Positions 34,193-45,776 are shown, counted from the first letter of the stretch. The stretch: DNA of 52,468 bases from Bacilli bacterium (GCA_017459425.1 JAFUCZ010000035.1:1-52468); one strand, 5' to 3'. Numbers and translations: made by a program. Notes: generated by a model from the letters alone, not told the origin.

Positions 34193-36298
34193 TTACCTCT
34201 TTATTTCAACCATTTCATAGCATTCGATAGTATCACTTGGTTTAATGTCATTAAAGTTTTCTATAGTAATACCACATTCAAGACCCTTTTTAACTTCTTT
34301 AACAGAATCTTTTTCTCTTTGTAAAGAATTAATATTTCCATCATATATAACAATACTATCTCTTATAATTCTAGCTTTAGCATCTCTTTTTACAATACCA
34401 TCAGTTACATAAGAACCAGCTATTGTACCAACTTTAGAAAATTTAAATAATTGTCTAACTTCAGCACTTCCAATAACTTTTTCTTCATATTCTGGGTCAA
34501 GCATACCTTTCATTGCTGCTTCCATTTCTTCTACGGCTTTATAAATAATGTTATATAATCTAATTTCAACGCCATTTTCTTTAGCGTAATCTTTAATTGT
34601 ATTATTAGGTCTAATATTAAAACCAATTATTAATGCATTAGAAGCCTTTGCAAGTACTATATCGCTTTCAGTAATACCTCCAACGCTACTTCTTAATACT
34701 TTAACTTTTACTCCCTCTACATCTATTTTTTCTAATGAGTTTTTTACAGCTTCGCTACTTCCATTAACATCAGCTTTAACTATTACATTAATTTCTTTTA
34801 CACCTTCTTGAATCTTAGAAAATAAATCATCAAGTGTTACCGCAGTTTCTTTAACCATGCTTTTTTCTCTAGCAAGTTCAGCACGAGTATTTGCTACACT
34901 TCTTGCTTGTTTTTCTGATTCAAATGCCATGAATTTATCCCCAGCATCTGGAGTTTCATTAAGTCCAGTAATTGAAACAGGTTGACTAGGTAATGCTTCT
35001 GTAATTTCTTCTCCTAAATCATTTTTAAGAGTTCTAACTTTACCAAAAGATGTTCCAACTACTATAGGATCTCCAAGTCTTAGTGTTCCATTTTGAATTA
35101 ATAATGTTACTACAGGTCCTACTTGTTTATCTAGTTTAGATTCAACCACAGTACCCACTGCATATCTACTTGGGTTTGCTTTATATTCTTGCATTTCAGC
35201 AATAAGAAGTATATTTTCTAAAAGTTCATCTATACCTTCACCATTTAGTGCTGAAATTTTGTTATATAATGTGTCTCCACCCCAGGTATCTGGCGTTAAA
35301 CCACATTCTGATAATTCAGTCATAACTCTATCTGGATTAGCACCTGGTTTATCCATTTTATTTATTGCTACTATTATAGGCACACCAGATGCCTTAGCAT
35401 GATCTATAGCTTCACGTGTTTGAGGCATTACTCCATCATCTGCAGCTACTATTATAATTACGATATCAGTTATACGTGCTCCTCTTGCTCTCATTTCAGT
35501 AAATGCAGCATGTCCTGGTGTATCAATAAATGTTATTGTTTTACCATTATGCTTTACTTGATATGCACTTATGGCTTGAGTTATACCTCCAGCTTCAGTT
35601 GAAACAACACTTGATTTTCTAATTGTATCAAGAAGTGTAGTTTTACCGTGATCTACGTGTCCCATAATAGTTACAACAGGTGGTCTTTCAATTAATGATG
35701 CTTCGTCATCTACTATTTCGAATTCTTCAAAATTCGCTACATCGACACTTTCTTCTTTTTTTAGTTCTTTATTATAATCAAGCACTAACACTTCAGCATT
35801 TTCAAAACTAATGCTTGTGTTTATTGTAGCAACTGTACCTAGCATAAATAATTTTTTTACTAATTCTGCTCCACTAACATTTAATTTTTTTGCTAAATCA
35901 CCAATAGTCATTCCTTCAGTATATAAAATTATATTATCGGCAATATCAGTGTTAGATACTAGTTTTTCTTTATTTTTGTACATTTCTTTTTTCTTGTTAG
36001 CAAGTTCTTTTTTTAGATTATGACCATTACCTTTATTAATTGTGCTTTTCTTTTTTAATTTTTGTTTTTTTATAGTATTATCTACACTAATTTTTTCTTC
36101 TTCTATTATTTCCTCTACTCTATTATCTAATTCTTCTTCGCTTTCTTCATTAGATATTATAGAATCTAATATTGTAATACCTTCATCATCTAATAAATCT
36201 GACTCACTACTTACTTCAATTCCTGCTTCCTTACATTTTTTTAAAACATATTCCACAGTTCTATTTACATCTATAGCGTATTCTTCTACACTCATCAT
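34193..36298 (-). CDS. infB: Translation initiation factor IF-2
   Basis: 701 aa. A short, Lys/Glu-rich N-terminal region contains an IF2_N-type segment (~125-175, TIGDLAKKLNVSGAELVKKL). The G domain begins at residue 213 with GHVDHGKTTLLD, followed by DTPGHAAF and NKMDKPG. Domains II-IV with the fMet-tRNA-binding C-terminus follow. It starts ATG ATG; either is possible after GAGGTGATT. Part of the rimP-nusA-rnpM-comEB-infB-rbfA cluster. Confidence 0.98.
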   Translation of the reverse strand: MMSVEEYAIDVNRTVEYVLKKCKEAGIEVSSESDLLDDEGITILDSIISNEESEEELDNRVEEIIEEEKISVDNTIKKQKLKKKSTINKGNGHNLKKELANKKKEMYKNKEKLVSNTDIADNIILYTEGMTIGDLAKKLNVSGAELVKKLFMLGTVATINTSISFENAEVLVLDYNKELKKEESVDVANFEEFEIVDDEASLIERPPVVTIMGHVDHGKTTLLDTIRKSSVVSTEAGGITQAISAYQVKHNGKTITFIDTPGHAAFTEMRARGARITDIVIIIVAADDGVMPQTREAIDHAKASGVPIIVAINKMDKPGANPDRVMTELSECGLTPDTWGGDTLYNKISALNGEGIDELLENILLIAEMQEYKANPSRYAVGTVVESKLDKQVGPVVTLLIQNGTLRLGDPIVVGTSFGKVRTLKNDLGEEITEALPSQPVSITGLNETPDAGDKFMAFESEKQARSVANTRAELAREKSMVKETAVTLDDLFSKIQEGVKEINVIVKADVNGSSEAVKNSLEKIDVEGVKVKVLRSSVGGITESDIVLAKASNALIIGFNIRPNNTIKDYAKENGVEIRLYNIIYKAVEEMEAAMKGMLDPEYEEKVIGSAEVRQLFKFSKVGTIAGSYVTDGIVKRDAKARIIRDSIVIYDGNINSLQREKDSVKEVKKGLECGITIENFNDIKPSDTIECYEMVEIKR

Positions 36299-36312
36299 AG
36301 AATCACCTCTTT

Positions 36313-36783
36313 CTATAAATTTAAATTAATATCTATTTGGGACATTTCATATTTAACATACTCAATACCTGCAGTATCAAGCATTTTTTTTGATGCTACA
36401 TTACCTGGAGTACCAGAATATTTGTCATCTAAATATATTATTTTTTTTATTCCAGATTGAATTAATACTTTAGCGCATTCATTGCATGGGAAAAGTGTTA
36501 CATATAAGTTACATCCTCTAACATTAGTTTGACTATTTAATATTGCATTTAGTTCTGAATGACATACATATGCGTATTTTGTTTCTTCTAAACTTCCTTC
36601 TCTTTTATCCCATGGAAATAATGAATCATCACATCCATTAGGCATTCCATTATAGCCAACTGATATTATTCTATGAGCATCATTTACAATACATGCCCCT
36701 ACTTTAGTATTAGGATCCTTACTTCTTTTTGCAGAAAGAAGCGCGATTCCCATAAAATATTGATCCCAAGTTATGTGTGCCAT
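36313..36783 (-). CDS. comEB: dCMP/cytidine deaminase family protein (ComEB-like)
   Basis: 156 aa from the ATG preceded by AGGTGG; an in-frame GTG three codons up overlaps that site. Zinc motifs: CHSELNAIL with H75 and E77, and PCNECAKVL with C100 and C103. SVGYNGMPNGCDD is typical of dCMP deaminases, which supply dUMP for thymidylate synthesis. In many Firmicutes this gene is comEB in the late-competence locus. Here it lies between rnpM and infB, where ylxQ is usually found. Confidence 0.9.
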   Translation of the reverse strand: MAHITWDQYFMGIALLSAKRSKDPNTKVGACIVNDAHRIISVGYNGMPNGCDDSLFPWDKREGSLEETKYAYVCHSELNAILNSQTNVRGCNLYVTLFPCNECAKVLIQSGIKKIIYLDDKYSGTPGNVASKKMLDTAGIEYVKYEMSQIDINLNL

Positions 36784-36796
36784 AGTTACCACCTAC

Positions 36797-37054
36797 TTAT
36801 AAAATATTTTTTAACTCATCAAAAATATTATCTGGTATTTCTACTTCTAACATTTTATCAAGTGTTTTGTTTTTTTTAGCTTTTTCAAAAACATTTATAT
36901 CTTTTTTTAGATATGCTCCTCTACCATTTTTTTTACCTGTTAAATCAATTACAATATTACCATCAGGCATTCTAACTACTCTTACTAGTTCTTGCTTAGG
37001 TAATTTTTCACGTGTTACAACACAAGTCCTCATAGGTATTTTTTTTACTTTCAT
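36797..37054 (-). CDS. rnpM: YlxR/RnpM RNase P-modulating protein
   Basis: 85 aa. MRTCVVTREKLPKQELVRVVR followed by a GRGAYL motif in KKNGRGAYLKKD is the YlxR (DUF448) signature. YlxR was shown to modulate RNase P in B. subtilis and was renamed RnpM. AGGTGAATT precedes the start. Lies 7 nt after nusA, the usual position. Confidence 0.92.
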   Translation of the reverse strand: MKVKKIPMRTCVVTREKLPKQELVRVVRMPDGNIVIDLTGKKNGRGAYLKKDINVFEKAKKNKTLDKMLEVEIPDNIFDELKNIL

Positions 37055-37061
37055 AATTCAC

Positions 37062-38225
37062 CTACTCAACTATATTAATTCCAAGTTCACGTGCTTGTTC
37101 AAGAGTTTTAACATCTATTTTAAAATGTGTTAATCTGGAAGCTAATCTAACATTTAATCCTTTTTTACCTATTGCTAGTGATAAATTATCATTGTTTACT
37201 ACTACTAATGCTTCATTTTTCTTTTCATCTGTAATAAATACGTGTAAATCTTTTGCAGGACTTAAAGCATTTTCAATAAATTTATTTGATTCCTTATCAT
37301 ATAAAACTACATCTATTTTTTCACCATTTAATTCTTTTATTATGTTGTTAATTCTAGATCCTCTTTCTCCTATACAAGATCCAACAGCATCTACATTGTT
37401 AACTTCAGAATAAACAGCTATTTTAGTTCTAACACCAGCTTCACGTGCTACACTATAAACTAATATTATTCCTTCATTTATTTCAGGAATTTCAAGTTCA
37501 AATAATCTTTTTACAAATCCGTAATGATTTCTTGATAATAATATTAAAGGTCCTTTACTGTTGTTTTCTACTTTTGTAATATACACTTTTATAGTAGAAC
37601 CCATTTTAATTTCTTCACCTGGAATAATTTCACTTTTTGGTAGAATTCCTTGTGTTTTTCCTAAATCAATATAGTAATTTCTTACGTCTTCCATTGCAAC
37701 TAATCCAACAGCTAGTTCTCCTTCTGAATCACTAAATTCATTCATTATGTTTTCACGTTCAGCTTCGCGAATTTTTTGAATTACAACTTGTTTAGCTGTT
37801 GAAGCTGCAACTCTACCAAAATCTTTTGGAGTTACTTCTTCTTCTATTGTTTCACCTATTTTTATATTTGGTACTATTTTTTTTGCTTCATCTAAAGTTA
37901 AATGAATACGTGGATCAAAAGTAATTGCTCTTACTTCTTCACTTTCTTCGTCATCTTCCTCGCTATGAGTAGCTTCATACTCTTCTATTTCTTTGCTATT
38001 AATTATTCCCATTTCATCTGGATCTTCTACTACTGTTTTAAATGAATAAACATGTATTTCTCCAGTTTCTCTATTAATGTCAACTCTTACATTAGATAAT
38101 GATTTGTAATTTTTTTTGTATGCAGATGTAAGTGCAAGCTCCATCGCATTGTAAATATAATCTTTATCAATATTCTTTTCACTTGAAAGCACATCTACTG
38201 CTTTTTTAAATTCTTTACTATTCAT
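37062..38225 (-). CDS. nusA: Transcription termination/antitermination factor NusA
   Basis: 387 aa from the ATG preceded by AAAGGTGAAAATT, which overlaps the end of rimP by 8 nt. N-terminal RNAP-binding domain, S1 domain (~140-205), and KH1-KH2 with VGSCIGERGSRINNII and LAIGKKGLNVRLASRLT. An acidic stretch near residue 85-100 (SEEDDEESEE) lies inside the N-terminal domain. Ends shortly after KH2, as in other Firmicutes. Confidence 0.97.
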   Translation of the reverse strand: MNSKEFKKAVDVLSSEKNIDKDYIYNAMELALTSAYKKNYKSLSNVRVDINRETGEIHVYSFKTVVEDPDEMGIINSKEIEEYEATHSEEDDEESEEVRAITFDPRIHLTLDEAKKIVPNIKIGETIEEEVTPKDFGRVAASTAKQVVIQKIREAERENIMNEFSDSEGELAVGLVAMEDVRNYYIDLGKTQGILPKSEIIPGEEIKMGSTIKVYITKVENNSKGPLILLSRNHYGFVKRLFELEIPEINEGIILVYSVAREAGVRTKIAVYSEVNNVDAVGSCIGERGSRINNIIKELNGEKIDVVLYDKESNKFIENALSPAKDLHVFITDEKKNEALVVVNNDNLSLAIGKKGLNVRLASRLTHFKIDVKTLEQARELGINIVE

Positions 38226-38475
38226 AATTTTCACCTTTCTCTTTTGAACATACATCTAATATGTATGAATCATTTATAAAATCAATTGAATCCAGTATTG
38301 GATTAATAATATTTGTGACATTTACGCAATCATCTACATCTATAATTCCATTTTTATCAATGATGACTCTTAAAAAATAAATACTTCCTTCTTTTTCGTA
38401 GATTACTTCATCTAAACGATATCCACTTTCTTCTATCGGTTTTTCAATTAATTGTCTAGTTTTTTCTTCTATCAT
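38218..38475 (-). CDS. rimP: RimP, N-terminal domain only
   Basis: 85 aa from the ATG preceded by GTGGAGG (in-frame codons further up lie in the leader hairpin). It matches the RimP N-terminal domain: a helix, then YRLDEVIYEKEGSIYFLRVIID, then a DDCVNVTNII helix and YILDVCS. In full-length RimP (~150 aa) this is followed by the SSPGLDRPL loop and an SH3-like C-terminal domain. Here the frame stops after SKEKGENYE and nusA begins. RimP assists 30S maturation. Loss of the C-terminal domain is unusual. Confidence 0.8.
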   Translation of the reverse strand: MIEEKTRQLIEKPIEESGYRLDEVIYEKEGSIYFLRVIIDKNGIIDVDDCVNVTNIINPILDSIDFINDSYILDVCSKEKGENYE

Positions 38476-38493
38476 AATACCTCCACTAAATTT

Positions 38494-38520
38494 AAAGAGT
38501 GGGTTTAACCCACTCTCAGC
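38494..38520 (-). other. GC-richer hairpin in the rimP-nusA leader
   Basis: GAGTGGGTT / AACCCACTC (38498-38516), extended by AGA/TCT, is one of the most GC-rich stems in the window. It lies between the promoter and the rimP ribosome site and is followed by TTTAAATTT rather than a long T run. It may be a leader attenuator, an RNA-stability element, or a protein-binding site. Confidence 0.6.
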
Positions 38521-38533
38521 TGAATACAAACAT

Positions 38534-38542
38534 AGTATAACA
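38534..38542 (-). promoter_or_regulatory. Extended -10 promoter of the rimP-nusA-infB operon (TGTTATACT)
   Basis: TGTTATACT lies about 60 nt upstream of the rimP ATG. No good -35. Divergent from the CPBP protease gene. Confidence 0.55.
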
Positions 38543-38600
38543 TAAAAAAATCATATATTCCAGTATTTTTTTAAAAATATTAACTATTTTTTTAAATAAA

Positions 38601-38609
38601 TGTTATAAT
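38601..38609 (+). promoter_or_regulatory. Extended -10 promoter (TGTTATAAT)
   Basis: TGTTATAAT with a possible TTAACT -35 at 38580-38585, 22 nt before the CPBP-protease ATG and its AAGGAGG site. Confidence 0.65.
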
Positions 38610-38631
38610 ATTAATATAATAAGGAGGAAAT

Positions 38632-39309
38632 ATGAATAATTTCAAAAGTATATTAAAAGGTATATCAGTTATTTTAATTTATTTTTTAGCTAACATTATA
38701 CTTCAAATACCAGTTTCAAATATAACTGATTCTCCACTATTTTTAAAAATTATTTATTCGCTTGCCAGTGAAATAACAATTCTTTTCTTAATAGTTTTGT
38801 TACTTAAAGATGATATTAGAAAAAATTGGGCAGACTTATCTAAGAATCATAAAGTATATTTTGATAAATATTTTAAATATTGGTTCTTGCTTATTGGAGT
38901 AATGATGTTAAGCAACTATGTGATTAATTTATTTTTTGCTCAAGCAGTTGCTTCTAACCAACAAGCAATAAATGATATGTTTGATAAAGCTCCAATTTAT
39001 ACTTTTTTTTCAGCCGTTTTTATCGCACCTATAACAGAAGAATTAGTATTTAGATTAGGTATTAGAAAAATTATTAAAAATAAGTTATTATTTATTTTCA
39101 TATCTGGATTTATTTTTTGTGGATTACATGTTTTTATAACAATGAAAAGCAATGTTGAGTTATTATACTTAATTCCATATTGTACTCCTGGATTTATTTT
39201 TGCTTATCTTCTTACAAAAACAGATAATGTTTTTGTACCAACTTCTATTCATTTTTTCCATAATGGTATTCTTTTATCGATACAGTTTTTAGCGTTATTA
39301 TTAGGTTAA
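38632..39309 (+). CDS. CPBP-family intramembrane metalloprotease
   Basis: 225 aa, about six hydrophobic helices. The conserved motifs EELVFRLGIRK (EExxxR) in APITEELVFR, CGLHVFITM (His) and HFFHNGILL (HxxxN) are the catalytic residues of CPBP/Abi (CAAX) proteases, which resemble eukaryotic Rce1. Family members process prenyl- or other membrane substrates or act in bacteriocin immunity; no bacteriocin gene is seen nearby. Followed after 1 nt by a metallophosphoesterase gene. Confidence 0.88.
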   Translation: MNNFKSILKGISVILIYFLANIILQIPVSNITDSPLFLKIIYSLASEITILFLIVLLLKDDIRKNWADLSKNHKVYFDKYFKYWFLLIGVMMLSNYVINLFFAQAVASNQQAINDMFDKAPIYTFFSAVFIAPITEELVFRLGIRKIIKNKLLFIFISGFIFCGLHVFITMKSNVELLYLIPYCTPGFIFAYLLTKTDNVFVPTSIHFFHNGILLSIQFLALLLG

Positions 39310-39310
39310 T

Positions 39311-40186
39311 ATGAGTAAAGTTAAAAAAATTATAATTATTGTTTTATCTATTATATTAATTATTACTTTAACAATATTATATAGTAGATTTGTAGCTACA
39401 ACAGGACTTAAGATAAAAGAATATAAAATAGAAGATAAGATTTTTAAAGATAATTTTCACGGTCTTAAAATTGTACATATTTCTGATGTACACTATCTAA
39501 GAACTGTGAAAAAAAATGAACTTATTAATATAGTTGAAAAAACTAACAAGTTAAATCCAGATATAGTAGTAATTACAGGAGATTTGCTTGATAAAGATAT
39601 GAAATTAAATGAAAAATCAACTAATACAATAATAGAAGAACTTAGCAAAGTAAATGCAACTATGGGCAAATATGCTATCACAGGAAACCATGATGTTGTA
39701 CATGAAGAATGGGAAAGTATTATAAATAATAGTGGATTTGTTAATTTAAATGAAAGCTATGACACCATATATAATACTAATAATGATATTATTTTCATAG
39801 GTGGTGTTTCTAGTTCAATTAATGATAAAAAAACAAAATTTGATGATAAAATAAATACTGTGTTAAACAAATTAAATGAAGAAATAAATAATAATCAAGA
39901 TAAAAACATTTATAAAATTTTACTTATGCATGAACCAGATTATGTTAAAAATTTTGATTATAAGCAATTTAATTTAATTTTATCTGGACACTCTCATAAT
40001 GGGCAAATAAATATACCAATTTTTAAAAATTTCTTTTTACCAAAAGGAGCTAGAAAATATTATAAAGATTATTACAAATTAGATGGTACTGATTTATTTA
40101 TTTCTAGTGGTATTGGAACATCTAAAATTAATTTTAGGTTATTTAATAAACCTTCAATAAATTTCTATAGAATGACTAATATATAA
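39311..40186 (+). CDS. Membrane-anchored metallophosphoesterase (YkuE-like)
   Basis: 291 aa. An N-terminal hydrophobic helix (~6-26) serves as signal anchor, then a calcineurin-like phosphoesterase domain: HISDVHYLR (DxH), VVITGDLLD (GD), ITGNHDVV (GNHD), LLMHEPDY (H), and SGHSHNGQI (GHxH). Such proteins bind two metals; YkuE-type members act outside the membrane on lipid or nucleotide phosphoesters, with substrate often unknown. Cotranscribed with the CPBP protease gene. Confidence 0.9.
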   Translation: MSKVKKIIIIVLSIILIITLTILYSRFVATTGLKIKEYKIEDKIFKDNFHGLKIVHISDVHYLRTVKKNELINIVEKTNKLNPDIVVITGDLLDKDMKLNEKSTNTIIEELSKVNATMGKYAITGNHDVVHEEWESIINNSGFVNLNESYDTIYNTNNDIIFIGGVSSSINDKKTKFDDKINTVLNKLNEEINNNQDKNIYKILLMHEPDYVKNFDYKQFNLILSGHSHNGQINIPIFKNFFLPKGARKYYKDYYKLDGTDLFISSGIGTSKINFRLFNKPSINFYRMTNI

Positions 40187-40217
40187 AAAAATACAGTTCA
40201 AATGAACTGTATTTTTT
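40187..40217. terminator. Bidirectional convergent terminator
   Basis: AAAATACAGTTC / GAACTGTATTTT stem with an AAAT loop and T run, between the metallophosphoesterase gene and pflA. Confidence 0.9.
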
Positions 40218-40920
40218 ATATTTCTAAAAATAGTTTATAAAGTTCCTCACATCTTTTTTCATCCATTGCAGGTACTTTATCTAATCTATATTTAATACCT
40301 AATTTTTCATATTTTTCTACACCTAATAAATGGTAAGGTAAAAATTCAATTTTTTCAATATTTTTTAATGGTTTAATAAACTCTTTTAAATTTTTTATGT
40401 ATTCTACATTATCATTTATACCTGGAACTATTACTTGTCTTAACCACGTTTTTTTATTTAATCGTTGACATTCATTCAAAAATTTAAGTGATGCATCAAT
40501 ATTCCTAGTAGTTATTTCTCGATATTTATTTTTATCAAGTGCTTTTATATCAAATAAAACTAAATCGACATATTCAAGAAGTTCTTCATAATCTCCATCA
40601 CCAAATCCACATGTGTCAAGTGCTGTATGTATATTGCAAGTTTTACATAATTTTAAGGTTTCTATTAAAAATTCTTTTTGAAGCAATGGCTCTCCTCCTG
40701 AGAATGTAACTCCACCATTATTATCAAAGTAATTTTTATACTTTAAAATTCTTCTAACTAATTCCTCACTTGTCATTTGTAAATTAGTGTTTGTACTCCA
40801 CATTTCTGGATTGTGACAGAATGAACATCTCATTTTACAGCCCTGTAAAAATATAACTACTCTAATACCAGGGCCATCAACAAGACCCATAGTTTCGATT
40901 GAATTAATATTTCCTAACAT
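40216..40920 (-). CDS. pflA: Pyruvate formate-lyase-activating enzyme
   Basis: 234 aa radical-SAM enzyme. CKMRCSFC carries C28, C32 and C35 for the 4Fe-4S cluster. VDGPGIRVVIFLQG before it and GGVTFSGGEPLLQKEF after it are typical of glycyl-radical activases. It generates the glycyl radical in PflB. It follows pflB, its ATG overlapping the pflB stop by 1 nt (TAATG). Confidence 0.97.
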   Translation of the reverse strand: MLGNINSIETMGLVDGPGIRVVIFLQGCKMRCSFCHNPEMWSTNTNLQMTSEELVRRILKYKNYFDNNGGVTFSGGEPLLQKEFLIETLKLCKTCNIHTALDTCGFGDGDYEELLEYVDLVLFDIKALDKNKYREITTRNIDASLKFLNECQRLNKKTWLRQVIVPGINDNVEYIKNLKEFIKPLKNIEKIEFLPYHLLGVEKYEKLGIKYRLDKVPAMDEKRCEELYKLFLEI

Positions 40921-43145
40921 TATAAACTTCCGTGGAATGTTCTACTGATTACTTCTAATTGCTGTTCACGGCTAAGTCTATTAAAGTTAACAGCATAACC
41001 AGAAACTCTAATTGTTAGTGTAGGATATTTTTCAGGATTATCCATAGCATCAATCAATGTTTCACGATTTAAAACATTTACATTTAAATGGTGTGCGCCT
41101 TGTTTAAAATAACCATCTAAAATGTTAATCAAATTATTTAATCGTTCTTCTTCACTATGACCAAGTGCACTAGGTGTTATTGAAAATGTATTTGAAATTC
41201 CATCTCTACAACATTTTTCATAATCTATTTTTGCAACAGAATTTAGTGATGCGAGTGCGCCGTTTGAATCTCTACCGTGCATTGGATTTGCTCCTGGTGC
41301 AAATGGAACATGTGACTCTCTTCCATCTGGTGTTGCACCTGTATTTTTACCATATACTACATTAGACGTAATTGTAAGAACAGATAATGTATGAGTAGCA
41401 TTTCTATATAAAGGATATTTTCTTAATTCATTTATAAAATATTCTGTTAACCATTTTGCTATATTATCAACTCTATCATCGTCATTTCCATATTTTGGAT
41501 AATCACCATCTATTTCAAATGAAGTAGTAATTCCCATATCATTTCTAATAGGCTTAACTTTAGCAAATTTTATAGCAGATAATGAATCAACCGCAACAGA
41601 TAGTCCAGCCACACCAAATGCCATTAAGCGATCTAAATTTGTATCATGTAATGCCATTTGACCTCTTTCATAGGCATATTTATCATGCATATAATGAATT
41701 GTGTTCATAGCATCTACATAAGTTTTAGCAACTTTAGATAATACTAATTTATAATTTTTTAACACTTTTTTATAATCAAGTGTAGTATCATTATCAGGTT
41801 CAATACCTTCTATTACTTTTTTGTAACTTATTTCATCTATTCCCCCATTAATTGAATAAAGTAATGCTTTGGCTAAATTACAACGAGCTCCAAAAAATTG
41901 CATTTGCTTTCCTATTTTCATAGCAGATACACAACATGCGATTGCGTAATCATTTCCATATATTAGTCTCATCAAATCATCATTTTCATATTGTATTGCA
42001 TCCGTTTTATTAGTTATAAATGCACAGTACTTTTTAAAATTATATGGTAATTTAGTACTCCAAAGTATTGTCATATTAGGTTCTGGAGATGGTCCTAAAT
42101 TTATTAATGTATTTAAATATCTAAATGAATTTTTTGTTACTAATGATTTTTTACTATTTAACATACCACCTATTGATTCAGTAACCCATGTTGGATCACC
42201 AGCAAATAAATCATTATATTCTGGAGTCCTTAGATGTCTTGCAATTCGTAATTTAATTATAAATTGATCAATCAACTCTTGAGCTTCAGATTCAGTTATT
42301 ACTCCGCTTTCTAAATCACGTTCTATATATATATCTAAAAATGTTGAAGTCCTACCTAAACTCATTGCAGCACCATTATTTTCTTTTATGGCAGCTAAGT
42401 ATCCAAAGTATACCCATTGAACAGCTTCTTGTGCATTGCTTGCAGGTAATGATATATCAAATCCATATTTTAAAGCCATTGATTTAATAAGCCCTAAAGC
42501 TTTAATTTGTTCTGATATTTCTTCTCGTAGTTGAATTGTATCATTATTTGTTATATTTGAATTAGCTTCATAATCTTTTCTTTTTTGTTCAATCAAAAAA
42601 TCTATTCCATATAACGCTATTCTTCTATAATCACCAATTATTCTTCCTCTACCATATGCATCAGGAAGTCCTGTTAAAAGATGCGCACTTCTTGCTTTTC
42701 TAACATCAGATGTATATGCATCAAATACTCCTTGATTATGTGATTTTCTATATTCATTAAAATATTTATCTACTTTTTCATCTAATTTATATCCATAGGC
42801 ATCCAATTCTTGATAAACCATTCTAATTCCGCCATATGGATTTATAATACGTTTTAATGGTTTATCTGTTTGAAGCCCAAAAATCACTTCATTTTCTTTA
42901 TCAATATATCCTGGTTTAAATGTGTCTATTCCAGACATAGTATGTGTTTCTACATCAAGAACACCATTCTTCAATTCTTTTTGTAATAGTTTTATACATT
43001 TATTCCATATTTTTTTTGTTTTAGTTGATGTTTTTTCTAGGAATGATTCATTCCCTTTGTATTCTTTATAGTTTTCTTCAATAAAGTTTTGTACATCTAT
43101 TTTTTCTTTCCAAATTGTTCCTTTAAAATTATTCCACTGCTTCAT
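40920..43145 (-). CDS. pflB: Formate C-acetyltransferase (pyruvate formate-lyase)
   Basis: 741 aa. Active-site Cys pair C404-C405 in IACCVSAM, and the glycyl-radical motif RVSGYAVNF with G716, 25 residues from the end. It converts pyruvate and CoA to acetyl-CoA and formate under anaerobic conditions and is oxygen-sensitive, so the organism probably ferments anaerobically. An extended -10 promoter (43163-43171) precedes GGAGGAAGTT. Confidence 0.98.
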   Translation of the reverse strand: MKQWNNFKGTIWKEKIDVQNFIEENYKEYKGNESFLEKTSTKTKKIWNKCIKLLQKELKNGVLDVETHTMSGIDTFKPGYIDKENEVIFGLQTDKPLKRIINPYGGIRMVYQELDAYGYKLDEKVDKYFNEYRKSHNQGVFDAYTSDVRKARSAHLLTGLPDAYGRGRIIGDYRRIALYGIDFLIEQKRKDYEANSNITNNDTIQLREEISEQIKALGLIKSMALKYGFDISLPASNAQEAVQWVYFGYLAAIKENNGAAMSLGRTSTFLDIYIERDLESGVITESEAQELIDQFIIKLRIARHLRTPEYNDLFAGDPTWVTESIGGMLNSKKSLVTKNSFRYLNTLINLGPSPEPNMTILWSTKLPYNFKKYCAFITNKTDAIQYENDDLMRLIYGNDYAIACCVSAMKIGKQMQFFGARCNLAKALLYSINGGIDEISYKKVIEGIEPDNDTTLDYKKVLKNYKLVLSKVAKTYVDAMNTIHYMHDKYAYERGQMALHDTNLDRLMAFGVAGLSVAVDSLSAIKFAKVKPIRNDMGITTSFEIDGDYPKYGNDDDRVDNIAKWLTEYFINELRKYPLYRNATHTLSVLTITSNVVYGKNTGATPDGRESHVPFAPGANPMHGRDSNGALASLNSVAKIDYEKCCRDGISNTFSITPSALGHSEEERLNNLINILDGYFKQGAHHLNVNVLNRETLIDAMDNPEKYPTLTIRVSGYAVNFNRLSREQQLEVISRTFHGSL

Positions 43146-43162
43146 AACTTCCTCCTATGATA

Positions 43163-43171
43163 ATTTTACCA
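43163..43171 (-). promoter_or_regulatory. Extended -10 promoter of pflB (TGGTAAAAT)
   Basis: TGGTAAAAT lies 17 nt upstream of the pflB ATG, following directly on the terminator of the upstream lipoprotein gene. Confidence 0.55.
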
Positions 43172-43183
43172 TATTTAAATTAA

Positions 43184-43207
43184 AAATAACTGAAATTCAG
43201 TTATTTT
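43184..43207 (-). terminator. Intrinsic terminator of the DUF4358 gene
   Basis: AAATAACTGAAT / ATTCAGTTATTT inverted repeat followed by T2-5. It contains the lipoprotein stop codon (43201-43203). Confidence 0.8.
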
Positions 43208-43734
43208 TTTAAATTTTCTTGAATTATTTTTAAAACTTTTTCATTATCACTTGAAGAAATATATATATAGTATCCATCTATTTCTTTTTCTAAATGATTA
43301 TTTAACATATTTAAACTTGCAGTATGTGCATTTTTTTCTTCTTCTGACATGCCTTCACTGCTTATTGGATCATCTTGAAATTTTAAAGCTAAATTACTAA
43401 TATATGTGTCTATTGCTTTTTTTACTTTTTCTTTTGAAGAACTAGCTGGTTTAATAGCTATATAAAATTTTGAATCTAACACATATGGCAATGCTCCAAC
43501 ATAATTTTGTACATCATCAACTGTAATTCCTAATTGAGTATAAAGTGTATTATCATCTAAAATCATTAATCCACTAAAATTTTCAGTTTCAGTAATTTTA
43601 AGATCATTTAAACTTTTTGTAATTGTTTCATTTTGAGTTCCATATTTTGACTCAATTTGTTCTGATTTTGTTTTGCCACACCCCGTTAATAAAAGTGAAA
43701 ATACTGCAGTTAATATTAAAACTTTCTTTTTCAT
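43201..43734 (-). CDS. DUF4358-type lipoprotein
   Basis: 177 aa. Signal peptide with lipobox LLTGC, lipid-bearing Cys19. The mature part resembles DUF4358 proteins of Firmicutes: YVGALPYVLDSKFYIAIKPAS, EKVKKAIDTYISNLALKFQD, then a Lys-rich helix, and ISSSDNEKVLKII near the C-terminus. Role unknown; it sits on the outer face of the membrane. It has its own extended -10 promoter and terminator. Confidence 0.8.
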   Translation of the reverse strand: MKKKVLILTAVFSLLLTGCGKTKSEQIESKYGTQNETITKSLNDLKITETENFSGLMILDDNTLYTQLGITVDDVQNYVGALPYVLDSKFYIAIKPASSSKEKVKKAIDTYISNLALKFQDDPISSEGMSEEEKNAHTASLNMLNNHLEKEIDGYYIYISSSDNEKVLKIIQENLKK

Positions 43735-43756
43735 TTTATTCCTCCTATCTTTTATA

Positions 43757-43765
43757 ATTTTATCA
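43757..43765 (-). promoter_or_regulatory. Extended -10 promoter (TGATAAAAT)
   Basis: TGATAAAAT lies 22 nt upstream of the DUF4358 lipoprotein ATG, before AGGAGGAATAAA. Confidence 0.5.
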
Positions 43766-43779
43766 TATTTTTTTTATTA

Positions 43780-45771
<1,992 letters not shown>

Positions 45772-45776
45772 TCATA

